Program-made: the position numbers and the translations under genes
NCBI RefSeq assembly: GCF_019802055.1
Contig: NZ_JAHVHW010000007.1
Span: forward strand, 1,389,403 to 1,453,402
Reading direction: 5' to 3'
Origin: Ferrimonas balearica
Lineage (GTDB): Bacteria; Pseudomonadota; Gammaproteobacteria; Enterobacterales; Shewanellaceae
Length of the DNA: 64,000 bases
In this document: one piece after another, positions 20,697 through 29,210 of the stretch
How the letters are laid out: each line of letters starts with the position of its first letter
How positions within the stretch are numbered: the first letter of the stretch is position 1
Notes under the pieces: model-generated
Told to the model about the DNA's origin: nothing
Databases searched by the model: none
Seen by the model: the letters and a program-made list of their open reading frames with translations, nothing else

Positions 20697-21616
20697 GGCT
20701 GCCAGGCCCGAAACAGTTGATGCGCACGCTCAATGCCATCGGGAAGACGCACGCCCGCCATCGTTTCAGAGAACGCGATGGGGTGAAGTTGTCCGGCGGT
20801 CAGAGCGTTGAGGTAACGGGCATAGAGCGCGCCATTCAGATAGGCCTGTTTTTGGTCGAAGGAGGACCAATTGGAATCCACCATCAGGATCAGATCGGGC
20901 TGACGACTCAATATCGTTTCCCAGGAGAGATGGCCCCAGGACTTCGGCAGATCAGCGGCGACATTGATGCCACCCGCTTGCTCAATCAGCAGGTTGCCAG
21001 CACCACAGCAGCCCGCCACATAGGGCAGATCATATTCACGCAACCACAGCAGTACCTTGGGCTTTTGCTGCGATTCCGGCCACTGCAGTTTGGAGAGACG
21101 CTGTTGCTGTGTCTGGACCCAGCTTTCCGCTTCGGCTTGCAGGCCGGTGAGCTGGCCAAGGTTCGCCATATCGCGATACAGCCCGTCCAGCGTCACCGTC
21201 TGTCGGGCGCAGGCGGACTCAAACAGGTAACTGCGGGCACCGTAGGCAAGCCAGCGCTCCCGGGCTCCTACACCCCAATCACTAAAGGCGCTGGAAAACC
21301 CGGCCACCAGCAAGTCAGGCTTCTCTGCTAACAGGGACTCCGGGTTGGGATACTCCCTGGCCAGAGTTGGAATGGCGTCAAACCGTTCGGCCCAGCGGGA
21401 CGCCGGGGCATCGTCCTGGTACGCCTGCGCCAGCAGTTGTTGGTCAGCGCCAATGGCGATCAGGGCTTCCGTGGCCTGCTGGTTCAGAGACACGATGCGC
21501 TCTGCCTTGGGGGCCGGGGCAAGGTGAACACCACAGTTCTCAATGGCACCGGCGGAATACGCAGACACTGGCAACAGACTCCATACCAGCATGAACAGCA
21601 ATGACAGCAACCTCAC
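20693..21616 (-). CDS. Periplasmic metal-chelate binding protein (BtuF/FepB-like)
   Basis: 307 residues. GTG start at 21616 with AGGAG about ten bases upstream. The signal peptide is MRLLSLLFMLVWSLLPVSAY. The two-lobe class III binding-protein fold is shown by RIVSLNQQATEALIAIGADQ at the N-lobe and HLSWETILSRQPDLILMVD in the C-lobe. An unusual Cys-Cys pair (VAGCCGAGN) and other cysteines occur in the cleft region. It is the first gene of the five-gene operon, divergent from the NikR-like regulator 116 bases away. Confidence 0.88.
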   Translation of the reverse strand: MRLLSLLFMLVWSLLPVSAYSAGAIENCGVHLAPAPKAERIVSLNQQATEALIAIGADQQLLAQAYQDDAPASRWAERFDAIPTLAREYPNPESLLAEKPDLLVAGFSSAFSDWGVGARERWLAYGARSYLFESACARQTVTLDGLYRDMANLGQLTGLQAEAESWVQTQQQRLSKLQWPESQQKPKVLLWLREYDLPYVAGCCGAGNLLIEQAGGINVAADLPKSWGHLSWETILSRQPDLILMVDSNWSSFDQKQAYLNGALYARYLNALTAGQLHPIAFSETMAGVRLPDGIERAHQLFRAWQP

Positions 21617-21637
21617 TTCACTCGCTCCTTGATTTCG

Positions 21638-21683
21638 GTGTGAAGATATTAGATTTCGTCATACTTTGTGTTTCTGATCAGAA
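21638..21683. promoter_or_regulatory. Candidate operator of the NikR-like regulator
   Basis: The 116-base divergent region holds GTGTGA (21638-21643), 15 bases, then TCATAC (21659-21664). This resembles the NikR operator GTATGA-N16-TCATAC with one mismatch and one base less spacing. A perfect 12-bp palindrome TTCTGATCAGAA follows at 21672-21683, and TGTGAAGA occurs twice (21639-21646 and 21693-21700). Any of these could be the site that couples the two genes. Confidence 0.4.
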
Positions 21684-21732
21684 TCAATAAAATGTGAAGA
21701 CGTGAAAATTCGTAATACCGAGGATTGAAACG

Positions 21733-22155
21733 ATGACGACTGAGCGGATCACCGTGTCACTGGACAGTGACCTTTTGTCGGAACTGGATCAGATGACGGA
21801 ACAGGGAGGCTATCGCAATCGCAGCGAGTTCTTCCGGGACCTGATCCGGGAGCGCCGCTCAGAACAGTTGATACAGGCCGAACCGGATACTGAATGTCTG
21901 GCGACACTCAGCTATGTGTTCGATACGCGCAAACGCACCCTGCTTACCCGGCTGCAGGACAATCTGAATCAACACCACGACATCGTGAGGGCCAGTCAGA
22001 TCGTCTGCCTGGACAACCATTTCCGGTTGGAGAGTGTGGCTCTGGTGGGTAAGGCGTACGAGCTGAACCAGTTTGCCAATCTGCAGTTGAGTGAAAGCGG
22101 TGTGATGAACGGCTGTCTGCACCTGGTGCCCATGATCCTGGAAAACACCATCTGA
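21733..22155 (+). CDS. nikR: NikR-family ribbon-helix-helix regulator with altered metal site
   Basis: 140 residues, normal NikR length. Residues 4-45 are the ribbon-helix-helix DNA-binding domain (RITVSLDSDLLSELDQM, GYRNRSEFFRDLIRE). The rest is the ACT-like metal-sensing domain (LSYVFDTRKR, HHDIV, LESVALVGKA). An ungapped alignment by eye to the remembered E. coli NikR places its nickel ligands H76, H87, H89 and C95 at N79, I90, C92 and R98 here, so none is conserved. H81, H82, C92 and H96 could form another site. It is divergent from the uptake operon, which is its likely target. Confidence 0.82.
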   Translation: MTTERITVSLDSDLLSELDQMTEQGGYRNRSEFFRDLIRERRSEQLIQAEPDTECLATLSYVFDTRKRTLLTRLQDNLNQHHDIVRASQIVCLDNHFRLESVALVGKAYELNQFANLQLSESGVMNGCLHLVPMILENTI

Positions 22156-22212
22156 TCCGGCACTGATATCACTTAGCAGTTGTGGGGGGCCTAGGTCCTG
22201 CCACCAATCAGC

Positions 22213-22497
22213 AGCAGGATAAGCATCCTGAACCGCAGAGAGGGAGCGTCCCGTAGCGTGGGCCTATGGCCCACGTAACCCGTGAGATTCGTGCGATTTT
22301 CGCCGATTGCCGTTCTCGCCGTGCGCCACAGGCAACACGCTACAGCAGGATAAGCATCCCGAATCGCAGAGAGGGAGCTTCCCGTAGCGTGGGCCTATGG
22401 CCCACGTAACCCGTGAGATTCGGGCGATTTTTGCCGGTTGCCGTTCTGGCCGTGCGCCACAGGCAGCACGCTACAGCAGGACAAACATCCTGAACCC
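22213..22497. repeat. 131-bp tandem repeat, two full copies and part of a third
   Basis: The unit beginning AGCAGGATAAGCATCC starts at 22213, again at 22344, and a third time at 22475 (AGCAGGACAAACATCC), a constant period of 131. Each full unit contains the hairpin CGTGGGCC-tat-GGCCCACG and the segment GTGCGCCACAGGCA plus CACGCTAC. The two full copies differ at only a few positions. The array lies in the gap between the NikR-like gene and the convergent 602-aa gene. A diverged single copy is at about 16116-16213. Confidence 0.85.
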
Positions 22498-22529
22498 TTG
22501 AATCCCCGGTGTTGGTAAGGCGTTCAAGG

Positions 22530-24338
22530 TCAATATTCATCGTCGTAGTCACAGGTGCTGACGACGGTGTGGTCGAGGTTATTCCAGGGCGGCGGCAATT
22601 GCTGGTTAAAGGCCGTCAATTCGGATGTGCCTGCGTGTATTTCGCGGATCGCCGGTAGAGTTCGGTTGAGGTGATAGCGCAGAGCCGACTCTTGCTGTCC
22701 GATGGCGCAGAAATAGCGGGCCAGCACCGGCAAATACTCAACTCTGTCGATCAGCGACAACACCGCATCGGCCAGAACCGGAGCCCCGGCCTGACCCATC
22801 AACCGAGAAGCACAGGGCCAACGGGTAAATTGTTCAATCAACTCCGCCAGCAGCTCACGGCCTTCGTCACTGCCGGCGGCAACAGCGGGGAAAAAGTGTT
22901 TTTCACTTTGCACTTTATCGCCACCAGGTTGCGTTGCGACAAAGGCAAAGAAGAGATGGCCTGCCTGAATGTTGCGCTCAAAGTAAGTTTGCCACGCTGG
23001 CATCAGCGCATTGAGACGCTCTAGAGACGCCAGACGGTCACCTTGCTCCTCCAAGTCTCCACATGGGATATCCACCTGACCGCTGGTCATAGGCGTACCC
23101 ATAAGCGGCGCAGGCAGTTGCAGATCAAAGTGGGTGCGCTGACAGAGTACCGGCTTGGACTCAGCCGCCTCACATAGGGGAACCGGTGCCGCAGTAGGAA
23201 GCACCACCTGCCAGAGCGTTGCCCACTCAGGATCGCCAATGGCCAGGGTGAGGATGCTGTTGGCTGGCTCTTGCCCCTCGTTTTTGACGTCGAGGATGGT
23301 CAGTTGATCGTGCCAATGGCTCAATGACGCTCTCTCGCCATTGGGGGCCACCCGTTGAAGCTGGTATAGCGGCGAGAGGAGTTCGCCCTGGGATGAGAGG
23401 CACTGCACGTAGCCGTCCTGCCACGCCAGCCAGATCTGCTCGCCATCGTCGCTCAAGTACACGCAAGTTAGACACTCAATAAAGCTCTGCAGCGCATCAT
23501 TGTGACTTGCACTGTGATCGCCTCCAGCGATGGCGTCCAGCGCTTCCACCAGCTCGTCGCAGTCATACTCATCCGCTATTTGGTTCGGCAACAGGGTGCG
23601 TACCGGTCGTGACCAGCGCACCTGCTGGCGGTGAAAGTCGATCAGTTGCAGCTCAAATTGGTAAGCCGTTTGACCGTCAGCGCTTTGGACTGCCCTTAGC
23701 GACTCGGCGTTGGCCGTGAGCGCCAGCCCGTGGCGTTGGTGAAAGAAGAAGGTTTCGCGCACCGATATCGTCTCCGGTGCGGGTTTGCCGGTCAGGGACA
23801 CTGGGGTCGTCTGGCCACTTTGGGGAGCGTAACGAACCAGGCCATGAGTGCGAAATTTATAACCGGGCTTGCCGCTGTGCTGATAGAAGACAAAGTCGCC
23901 GCTCTCCAGCGCGACCATGCTGCCACCGACAAAATCGAACTCGCAGGGCGGATACTCTGTGACCTGAAGGGAATCCAGATCGATCCGGAACAGGCGGACT
24001 TCGCTGAATCGCTCTCCCTGTCTGCGTGCCATCAGCCACAGGGTCGATCCTTGCAGGCTGACATCCTTAAACGGCATCAAACCTAACTTCAGCAAGGGCG
24101 CGACCGCCACCTTAACGCCGCTCTGGAAAGGCCAGATATACAGATTGCCCCGCTCATCCAGCGCGACGATGCGGTCGTCACCGAGCCAGGACCGCCACAC
24201 CACATCGTGTTCGCTGCCGGTCAGTTCGAACTGGCTCAGCACCTCAGTGGCGAGTTGGGAGTTGTCATGAACCTGCACCTGATTAAAACCGCCACCGTAA
24301 AACAGCCGGTGTGTGTGTAGATTTTGAGTATTCAACAT
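22530..24338 (-). CDS. Large hypothetical protein with beta-propeller-like repeats
   Basis: 602 residues from ATG 24338 (MLNTQNLHTHRLFYGGGFNQ), which has AAGGACAG upstream. The frame extends further but without a better start. There is no signal peptide or membrane segment. Residues 30-370 contain repeated WD/PQQ-like strands ending in patterns such as DDRIVALDERGNLYIWPF and DGEQIWLAWQDGYVQCL, suggesting a propeller. The C-terminal third (LERLNALMPAWQTYFERN, FFAFVATQPGG) is helical with a probable tetratrico-like segment (LARYFCAIGQQESALRYHLN). I do not recognise the family. It is monocistronic. Confidence 0.6.
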   Translation of the reverse strand: MLNTQNLHTHRLFYGGGFNQVQVHDNSQLATEVLSQFELTGSEHDVVWRSWLGDDRIVALDERGNLYIWPFQSGVKVAVAPLLKLGLMPFKDVSLQGSTLWLMARRQGERFSEVRLFRIDLDSLQVTEYPPCEFDFVGGSMVALESGDFVFYQHSGKPGYKFRTHGLVRYAPQSGQTTPVSLTGKPAPETISVRETFFFHQRHGLALTANAESLRAVQSADGQTAYQFELQLIDFHRQQVRWSRPVRTLLPNQIADEYDCDELVEALDAIAGGDHSASHNDALQSFIECLTCVYLSDDGEQIWLAWQDGYVQCLSSQGELLSPLYQLQRVAPNGERASLSHWHDQLTILDVKNEGQEPANSILTLAIGDPEWATLWQVVLPTAAPVPLCEAAESKPVLCQRTHFDLQLPAPLMGTPMTSGQVDIPCGDLEEQGDRLASLERLNALMPAWQTYFERNIQAGHLFFAFVATQPGGDKVQSEKHFFPAVAAGSDEGRELLAELIEQFTRWPCASRLMGQAGAPVLADAVLSLIDRVEYLPVLARYFCAIGQQESALRYHLNRTLPAIREIHAGTSELTAFNQQLPPPWNNLDHTVVSTCDYDDEY

Positions 24339-24716
24339 CTGTCCTTGCGTTGTGGGTGTTGCGCTGGCAATCGATAGGCCATTCTCATGGGGCGTCAGAT
24401 TAACGCGCCAGATTGAAATCGAACTAATGAACAAACACAACACTTCAACAATGTGATGACGCACATGAACAGCACTCACCAAAAGGTGATAGCAGAACAC
24501 AGATCGATAATTGGAACCAAAGGGGCCAGAGTGACCAGATGCTGCCTGGGGCGGCACCAGCAACAATGACCAGAAGACTGGATAAATCCCCGGCACATAA
24601 AATGCTGATAGACGGTATATTCACTTAACGCCGAGAATATTTTGGATATCACTCAAAATCATTCTGATTACATTCGCTCTGCAATATCTCTTTAGGAGTT
24701 AACAGCGTTATCAACC
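24339..24716. other. Divergent intergenic region
   Basis: About 380 AT-rich bases between the 602-aa gene (leftward) and the chaA leader (rightward). No supported gene or RNA. It presumably holds both promoters. I saw no strong box pair. Confidence 0.45.
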
Positions 24717-24851
24717 ATGACCAAATCAAAAATGAATTTCTCTAATTCGTTGTCGACACTATCCACGTCACGTAGACTTCCGCGCTTTGTATCCACACTC
24801 CCCTATTCAGAAAATGCAGATGGCCTATTGGACATCATGCTGTCACGGTAA
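24717..24851 (+). CDS. Possible 44-codon leader ORF upstream of chaA
   Basis: ATG 24717 opens 44 codons (MTKSKMNFSNSLSTLSTSRR and on to DIMLSR), ending at TAA 24849-24851. That stop overlaps the AAAGG ribosome site of chaA, whose ATG is nine bases on. This arrangement is typical of a translated leader coupled to the gene after it. Short leaders are known before other cation-transport genes, such as mgtL before mgtA. Against it, the AGGAG at 24694-24698 is 18 bases from the ATG, too far for a good site, and the peptide is like no known leader. Confidence 0.35.
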   Translation: MTKSKMNFSNSLSTLSTSRRLPRFVSTLPYSENADGLLDIMLSR

Positions 24852-24860
24852 AGGTATTTT

Positions 24861-25952
24861 ATGATCAAGGCTTTAAGGCAGGAGACTGCGTTACTTGCCG
24901 GTATTATTGCTATTGTATTTTTCAGTCTACATGGCGGTGCACTGTTAAATGCGAACAGTCCGCCTGCGGCTTACATTGCGTCGACCGGTTTACTCTTTTA
25001 TGTCGTAATGATATCGATCTTTGCGGTTGTACGTCACTCCGATGCCCTCGCCATTAAACTGGGCGACCCATATGGAACGCTGATCCTGACGTTATCGGTG
25101 GTGTTGCTGGAAGTCATCATGGTTTCCTCTGTGATGCTGACGGGAGAATCGAACCCAGTGTTGGCCAGAGACACCATGTTTGCCGTTATCATGGCGGTAT
25201 TAAATGGACTTGTCGGTATTACACTATTGATTGGCGGAATAAAGTTTCGTAGTCAGGTCTTCAATCTGGATGGGCTAAAATCCTATCTGGTTGCCATTAT
25301 CCCTTTGGCGATGCTTTGTCTCATTCTTCCCAGCTTCACGAGCAGCAACAGTTTCGGCAATATGTCCGCGGGATTAACCTGGACATTGGTGATTACGTCA
25401 ATCGCACTCTATTTTGTTTTTCTGTATGTGCAAACCAAAAGCCACACGCACTTCTTTGTCGATGCGGATCATGAAGACAAGCACACCCATCATGGCCCGC
25501 TGGAAAGTAACCTTTATCACAGCATTTTGTTGATTTGCTATCTGCTCGTGGTGATTGTTTTGGCGAAGAACCTGGCAATTCCCATCAATGACAGCATCAC
25601 CCTTCTTGGTGCGCCCGCAGCACTTGGAGGACTGGTTGTGGCGTTGATTATTCTGGCGCCAGAAGCCGTGGGTGCCATCAAGTCCGCTTTGTCCAATCAA
25701 CTGCAGCGCGCAATGAACCTGTTTTTCGGCTCAGTGTTGGCAACCATTGCACTGACTGTACCGGCAGTACTGCTTATCTCTGGGATGATCAACGAGCCCA
25801 TTCGCCTGGGCCTGAAACCTGCTGAAATGGTTTTGCTTGTCACTACACTGATGATGACGACGGTAAGCTTCAGTAGTGGCAAAACCAATACACTTAACGG
25901 GGCAACCCACCTGGTTCTGTTCGTGGCCTACATCATTCTGATGTTCGACTGA
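24861..25952 (+). CDS. chaA: ChaA-type Ca2+(Na+,K+)/H+ antiporter
   Basis: 363 residues with about eleven membrane helices, the length and order of E. coli ChaA. Both halves show the acidic cation/proton exchanger helices: GDPYGTLILTLSVVLLEVIM (first half) and ALIILAPEAVGAIKSALSN (second half), followed by QRAMNLFFGSVLATIALTVP. The central cytoplasmic loop is acidic and His-rich (ADHEDKHTHH). It exports monovalent or divalent cations at high pH or high salt, matching a marine lifestyle. The start at 24861 has AAAGG seven bases upstream. Confidence 0.92.
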   Translation: MIKALRQETALLAGIIAIVFFSLHGGALLNANSPPAAYIASTGLLFYVVMISIFAVVRHSDALAIKLGDPYGTLILTLSVVLLEVIMVSSVMLTGESNPVLARDTMFAVIMAVLNGLVGITLLIGGIKFRSQVFNLDGLKSYLVAIIPLAMLCLILPSFTSSNSFGNMSAGLTWTLVITSIALYFVFLYVQTKSHTHFFVDADHEDKHTHHGPLESNLYHSILLICYLLVVIVLAKNLAIPINDSITLLGAPAALGGLVVALIILAPEAVGAIKSALSNQLQRAMNLFFGSVLATIALTVPAVLLISGMINEPIRLGLKPAEMVLLVTTLMMTTVSFSSGKTNTLNGATHLVLFVAYIILMFD

Positions 25953-25961
25953 AATCACACT

Positions 25962-25992
25962 CATGCCCTGAACACTTGTAGTCCAGGGCATG
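25962..25992 (+). terminator. Hairpin after chaA
   Basis: CATGCCCTG (25962-25970) pairs perfectly with CAGGGCATG (25984-25992) across a 13-base loop, ten bases past the chaA stop. The following bases are CACTCTTCC, so the U-run is poor. Confidence 0.5.
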
Positions 25993-26203
25993 CACTCTTC
26001 CAAGGTATTCCGCCCCACAGAAAAACTCCCTGTTCGCTATACCGGCAACGTAGTCTTAGCCCCTCTTCGGCCACGTACCCGGCCGCGAGCCCTGGACGGT
26101 GGACGGCCTCTTCCGAAGCCGTTAACTTTAGTGGAGTTCCCCGGAGCAGATGACGCAATCCCAACGCCCTTGAGCAAAAGATCACATTCAAAGGATAAGC
26201 AGC

Positions 26204-27151
26204 ATGAAGGACATACGGGATTTAGACCTTAACTTGTTAAAGTTATTACAAGTCGTTGTTGAAACCCGCAATACGCATGCCGCCGCAGAACGACTGGGTA
26301 TATCGCAGACCAGTGTGAGTCGAGGTATCACAAAGCTGAAAGAGGTTTTTGGAGACCAGCTTTTTGTCCGAAAAGCGCATGGTGTCGAGCCTTCCGAACT
26401 GGCACTAAAGTTGGCCGAGGCTGCCGACGAGATGTATCGACCGCTGTCGAAGGTCATTGAGTCTTACCAAGGCTTTAACCCAAAGGAGTTTGGCGGAGAG
26501 ATCACCGTTTGCATGCACATCTATTTCCTGGAGCTCTACGGCGCCGGTATCTTTGAAGCATTGAAGCGTGCCCTGCCAAGAGCCAGCTTCAACCTCAGTG
26601 TTTGGCAACCCCACTCTCTGACGGACATGCTCAATGGCAAAATCGATTACCTGATTCATTTTGACGGCTTTAAGTTTCCACAAGATATCTATCTGAACGC
26701 ACTGATAGATATCGACATCTGCCTGGTAGCGAGAAAGGCACATCCAGTCCTCTCACACTCGTCCAATTTGGAAGATATTCATCATCTCCCATTAGCCCGC
26801 ATCACCATCGATGGCATCAATACCAAGCGAACACCCATCGAAGCATTCTATCAGTCGAGGGGGTATCAGGCGCACTACACTCTGGTCACTCACAGTGTCC
26901 ATGTTTTACTGGCGCTGCTGAAGCAATCCGATGCCATCCTGTATGGAAGCCGAACTATGAAGCAGCTAAGCGACGAGGTCGCCACCTATCCGTTGCCCCA
27001 ACTGCCCAATGAGATGCGAAAAGTACAGGTCAACGGAGGCTACCTACAAACTAAGCGGGACTATCCGTTGAATCAGCTTATCCACGAAACCATACAGCGC
27101 TATTTTGACGATGTGGTTCAGCCTGAACAACCGCCAGGGGAAACCGGCTAG
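26204..27151 (+). CDS. LysR-family transcriptional regulator
   Basis: 315 residues. N-terminal winged helix-turn-helix: DLNLLKLLQVVVETRNTHAA, AERLGISQTSVSRGITKLKE, FGDQLFVRKAHGVEPSELA. The C-terminal effector domain is divergent from the usual type, with few clear motifs (GEITVCMHIYFLELYGAGIF). There is no partner gene in the divergent position; it faces chaA's terminator. Its stop overlaps the stop of the mscS-type gene by four bases, tail to tail. Target genes are unknown. Confidence 0.85.
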   Translation: MKDIRDLDLNLLKLLQVVVETRNTHAAAERLGISQTSVSRGITKLKEVFGDQLFVRKAHGVEPSELALKLAEAADEMYRPLSKVIESYQGFNPKEFGGEITVCMHIYFLELYGAGIFEALKRALPRASFNLSVWQPHSLTDMLNGKIDYLIHFDGFKFPQDIYLNALIDIDICLVARKAHPVLSHSSNLEDIHHLPLARITIDGINTKRTPIEAFYQSRGYQAHYTLVTHSVHVLLALLKQSDAILYGSRTMKQLSDEVATYPLPQLPNEMRKVQVNGGYLQTKRDYPLNQLIHETIQRYFDDVVQPEQPPGETG

Positions 27152-28935
27152 CCTGATGCATCCAGCCGTATCGAAGAGGTCCGAGACGGATAGATCAGGC
27201 TGTCTTTGATCTCATATTTGTACTCATAACTGAAGTCAGGGAATGGGTAGTTATTGGCTTCATGCCACATCCGGATGGTATTTGCTGCCTTTTCTTTAAG
27301 TGAACCATCTATCGCTTCCAGAGAACCGACAAACTGATACTGATTGGAGAACGCCAATTGAGCACCAACTGAGTCGATCTGTTCCATCACCATAAACAGG
27401 ACATCCTCCTGGATAGCGGTAAATTCTTCGTGGCTTCGGCAACGGATGTATGCCAGGACGTTGACATGAATTGCAAACTCTCCCACCCCGGCCAAACGCA
27501 CCCGCACAGGCTCCTCTTCCAGCATTGGATGTCTCAATAGAACACGCCGCAAATTCACCAACAGCAGCTTCAGTTGATCCTGACTCAGTTCTGAGCGAAT
27601 CCGGAGCGTATGCTCCATTCGCCGTTTATCCCGTCGTTCAAGGTTATCAATCTCCATGTTCGCAAACTCCGAGTTCGGAATGGTGATGAGCGACCGCTCC
27701 AGGGTTCGGATCCGTGTTGAACGCAGCCCAATGCTTTCAATGGTTCCCAGGTTGCCACCGTATTTGCAGAGTTCTCCAATCTTGATGCCCCCATCGGCGT
27801 AAAGCGTCAGGCCATTGATGACATTCTCCAGTACCGGGCGAACCGCCAGCGCAACGGCCAGGCCACCAACGCCAAGACCTGTCAGGATTGGAGATATGGA
27901 ATATCCCATAAACTCAATAACATAGATCCCAACAACAACGATGGTCAGGCCGCCGAATATGCGTGCCAGCACCGTGATCAGAGACGAGTCGACATGCTCA
28001 CCATTGTGTTTATTGAAGGCGTAGACCATCGCGAAGTAGTTAAACAACGCCATAATGAGCCAGGACATAAAGAAAAATTGGCCAAGAATAAAGACGGAAG
28101 TCAGGAACTGATAAACCCCGCCGGTAACCCATATCCCATCATCAATCACCTTTCGCGCGGCAAACAGAAGCAAAACAATGCCAATTAATGCAATGATCTT
28201 GCCCGTCTTCCAGCGAATGCCCTTATGCTCAAAATGCGTATCCCAGCGAACACCAAGTCCAAAGCTCACGCCGATAAGAGCCCTACAAGCAATGAAGACA
28301 AGTATCAGCGCTGTCCACTGCCATACCGGTAACGGGCCATACATCTCACTGAAGCTATCGGGCAGCGTTTGAATGATGCTTCTTGGCAGCAGTGGGCCGG
28401 GAGAAAGCAGAAACTCGTGGTAACTGAGTTCCCTATCAGGCTCTCGGTAAGGCAGTACTCGCATGGTTCGATACAAGCCTGGGAGCTTTTGAATCGAGGT
28501 TGCCGAGAAAACGTATTGCCCTTGCCGCTCGCCTTCGTCCAGTTTAATGATCGTCAGGTCTGTGCCGGAAAAGCGCCAATGAGTTAACTCCGTCTGCTCT
28601 GGCGTAAGTTCCGGCGCACTCCACAACAGCGCTTCATCAAAACGATCCAGGACTTCTCTGAGCAACAGTACCCGCTCCATCACAACCACTTTTCGGCTGC
28701 GATTGGGTATCAAAGAGAGGTCCAGAGTTCGCACCAACTGCCCATAGGCGTGGTTCGCGATGTCGGAATTGAACTCTTCCTTTCTCCATTGCTCAATCAG
28801 GACGTCTGAGGCCAGCAGGAAACTCTCAAGGGTGTTTTTAGGGCTGGATGTGTCAGCAAACTCAAGGCGAGTACCGTCAGCCATGGCGACTGATGCGCCG
28901 ACTGACAGTACGAATAACAATACGAGTTTTGGCAT
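27148..28935 (-). CDS. MscS-family mechanosensitive channel
   Basis: 595 residues from ATG 28935, with a signal peptide (MPKLVLLFVLSVGASVAMAD) and a periplasmic N-terminal domain of about 170 residues. Four to five membrane helices follow, ending in the pore helix TGLGVGGLAVALAVRPVLEN. The beta domain is DGGIKIGELCKYGGNLGTIE, and SLITIPNSEFANMEIDNLER is a clear MscS signature. The cytoplasmic end is charged. It should release solutes on osmotic downshock. The ATG at 28968 upstream is in frame but lies before the signal peptide. Confidence 0.9.
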   Translation of the reverse strand: MPKLVLLFVLSVGASVAMADGTRLEFADTSSPKNTLESFLLASDVLIEQWRKEEFNSDIANHAYGQLVRTLDLSLIPNRSRKVVVMERVLLLREVLDRFDEALLWSAPELTPEQTELTHWRFSGTDLTIIKLDEGERQGQYVFSATSIQKLPGLYRTMRVLPYREPDRELSYHEFLLSPGPLLPRSIIQTLPDSFSEMYGPLPVWQWTALILVFIACRALIGVSFGLGVRWDTHFEHKGIRWKTGKIIALIGIVLLLFAARKVIDDGIWVTGGVYQFLTSVFILGQFFFMSWLIMALFNYFAMVYAFNKHNGEHVDSSLITVLARIFGGLTIVVVGIYVIEFMGYSISPILTGLGVGGLAVALAVRPVLENVINGLTLYADGGIKIGELCKYGGNLGTIESIGLRSTRIRTLERSLITIPNSEFANMEIDNLERRDKRRMEHTLRIRSELSQDQLKLLLVNLRRVLLRHPMLEEEPVRVRLAGVGEFAIHVNVLAYIRCRSHEEFTAIQEDVLFMVMEQIDSVGAQLAFSNQYQFVGSLEAIDGSLKEKAANTIRMWHEANNYPFPDFSYEYKYEIKDSLIYPSRTSSIRLDASG

Positions 28936-29210
28936 TGCGATTTCCGATGGGGATGAACAGATCGGCAATTCCCGGATTTCCCAATGCGCTTAACGTGGCA
29001 TAAGGTCAATCAGGGCAAATCAGCAGAGGTGGGCCTGTTGGATGCACCACACCCGTGCACAAAGCGCGTTTGGCACAGAGGGCGTTCTGCTGCGGTCAGC
29101 AAAATGCCGGCGAAGGCGGTTGATCCAATTTCGAGGCGGTAGAGCCCGGAAGCATTTCGGTTCCGGAACCACACCGTGAACCTGCCTCCGGGCGCGCTAA
29201 CTCGATGGGC

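Noticed and set aside
21617-21732. Cobalamin riboswitch before the BtuF-like gene
   Set aside because: The 116-base divergent region is too short for a full cobalamin aptamer, and no B12-box sequence was seen.
22213-22497. CRISPR array
   Set aside because: The 131-base repeats are directly adjacent without unique spacers, and no cas gene is present.
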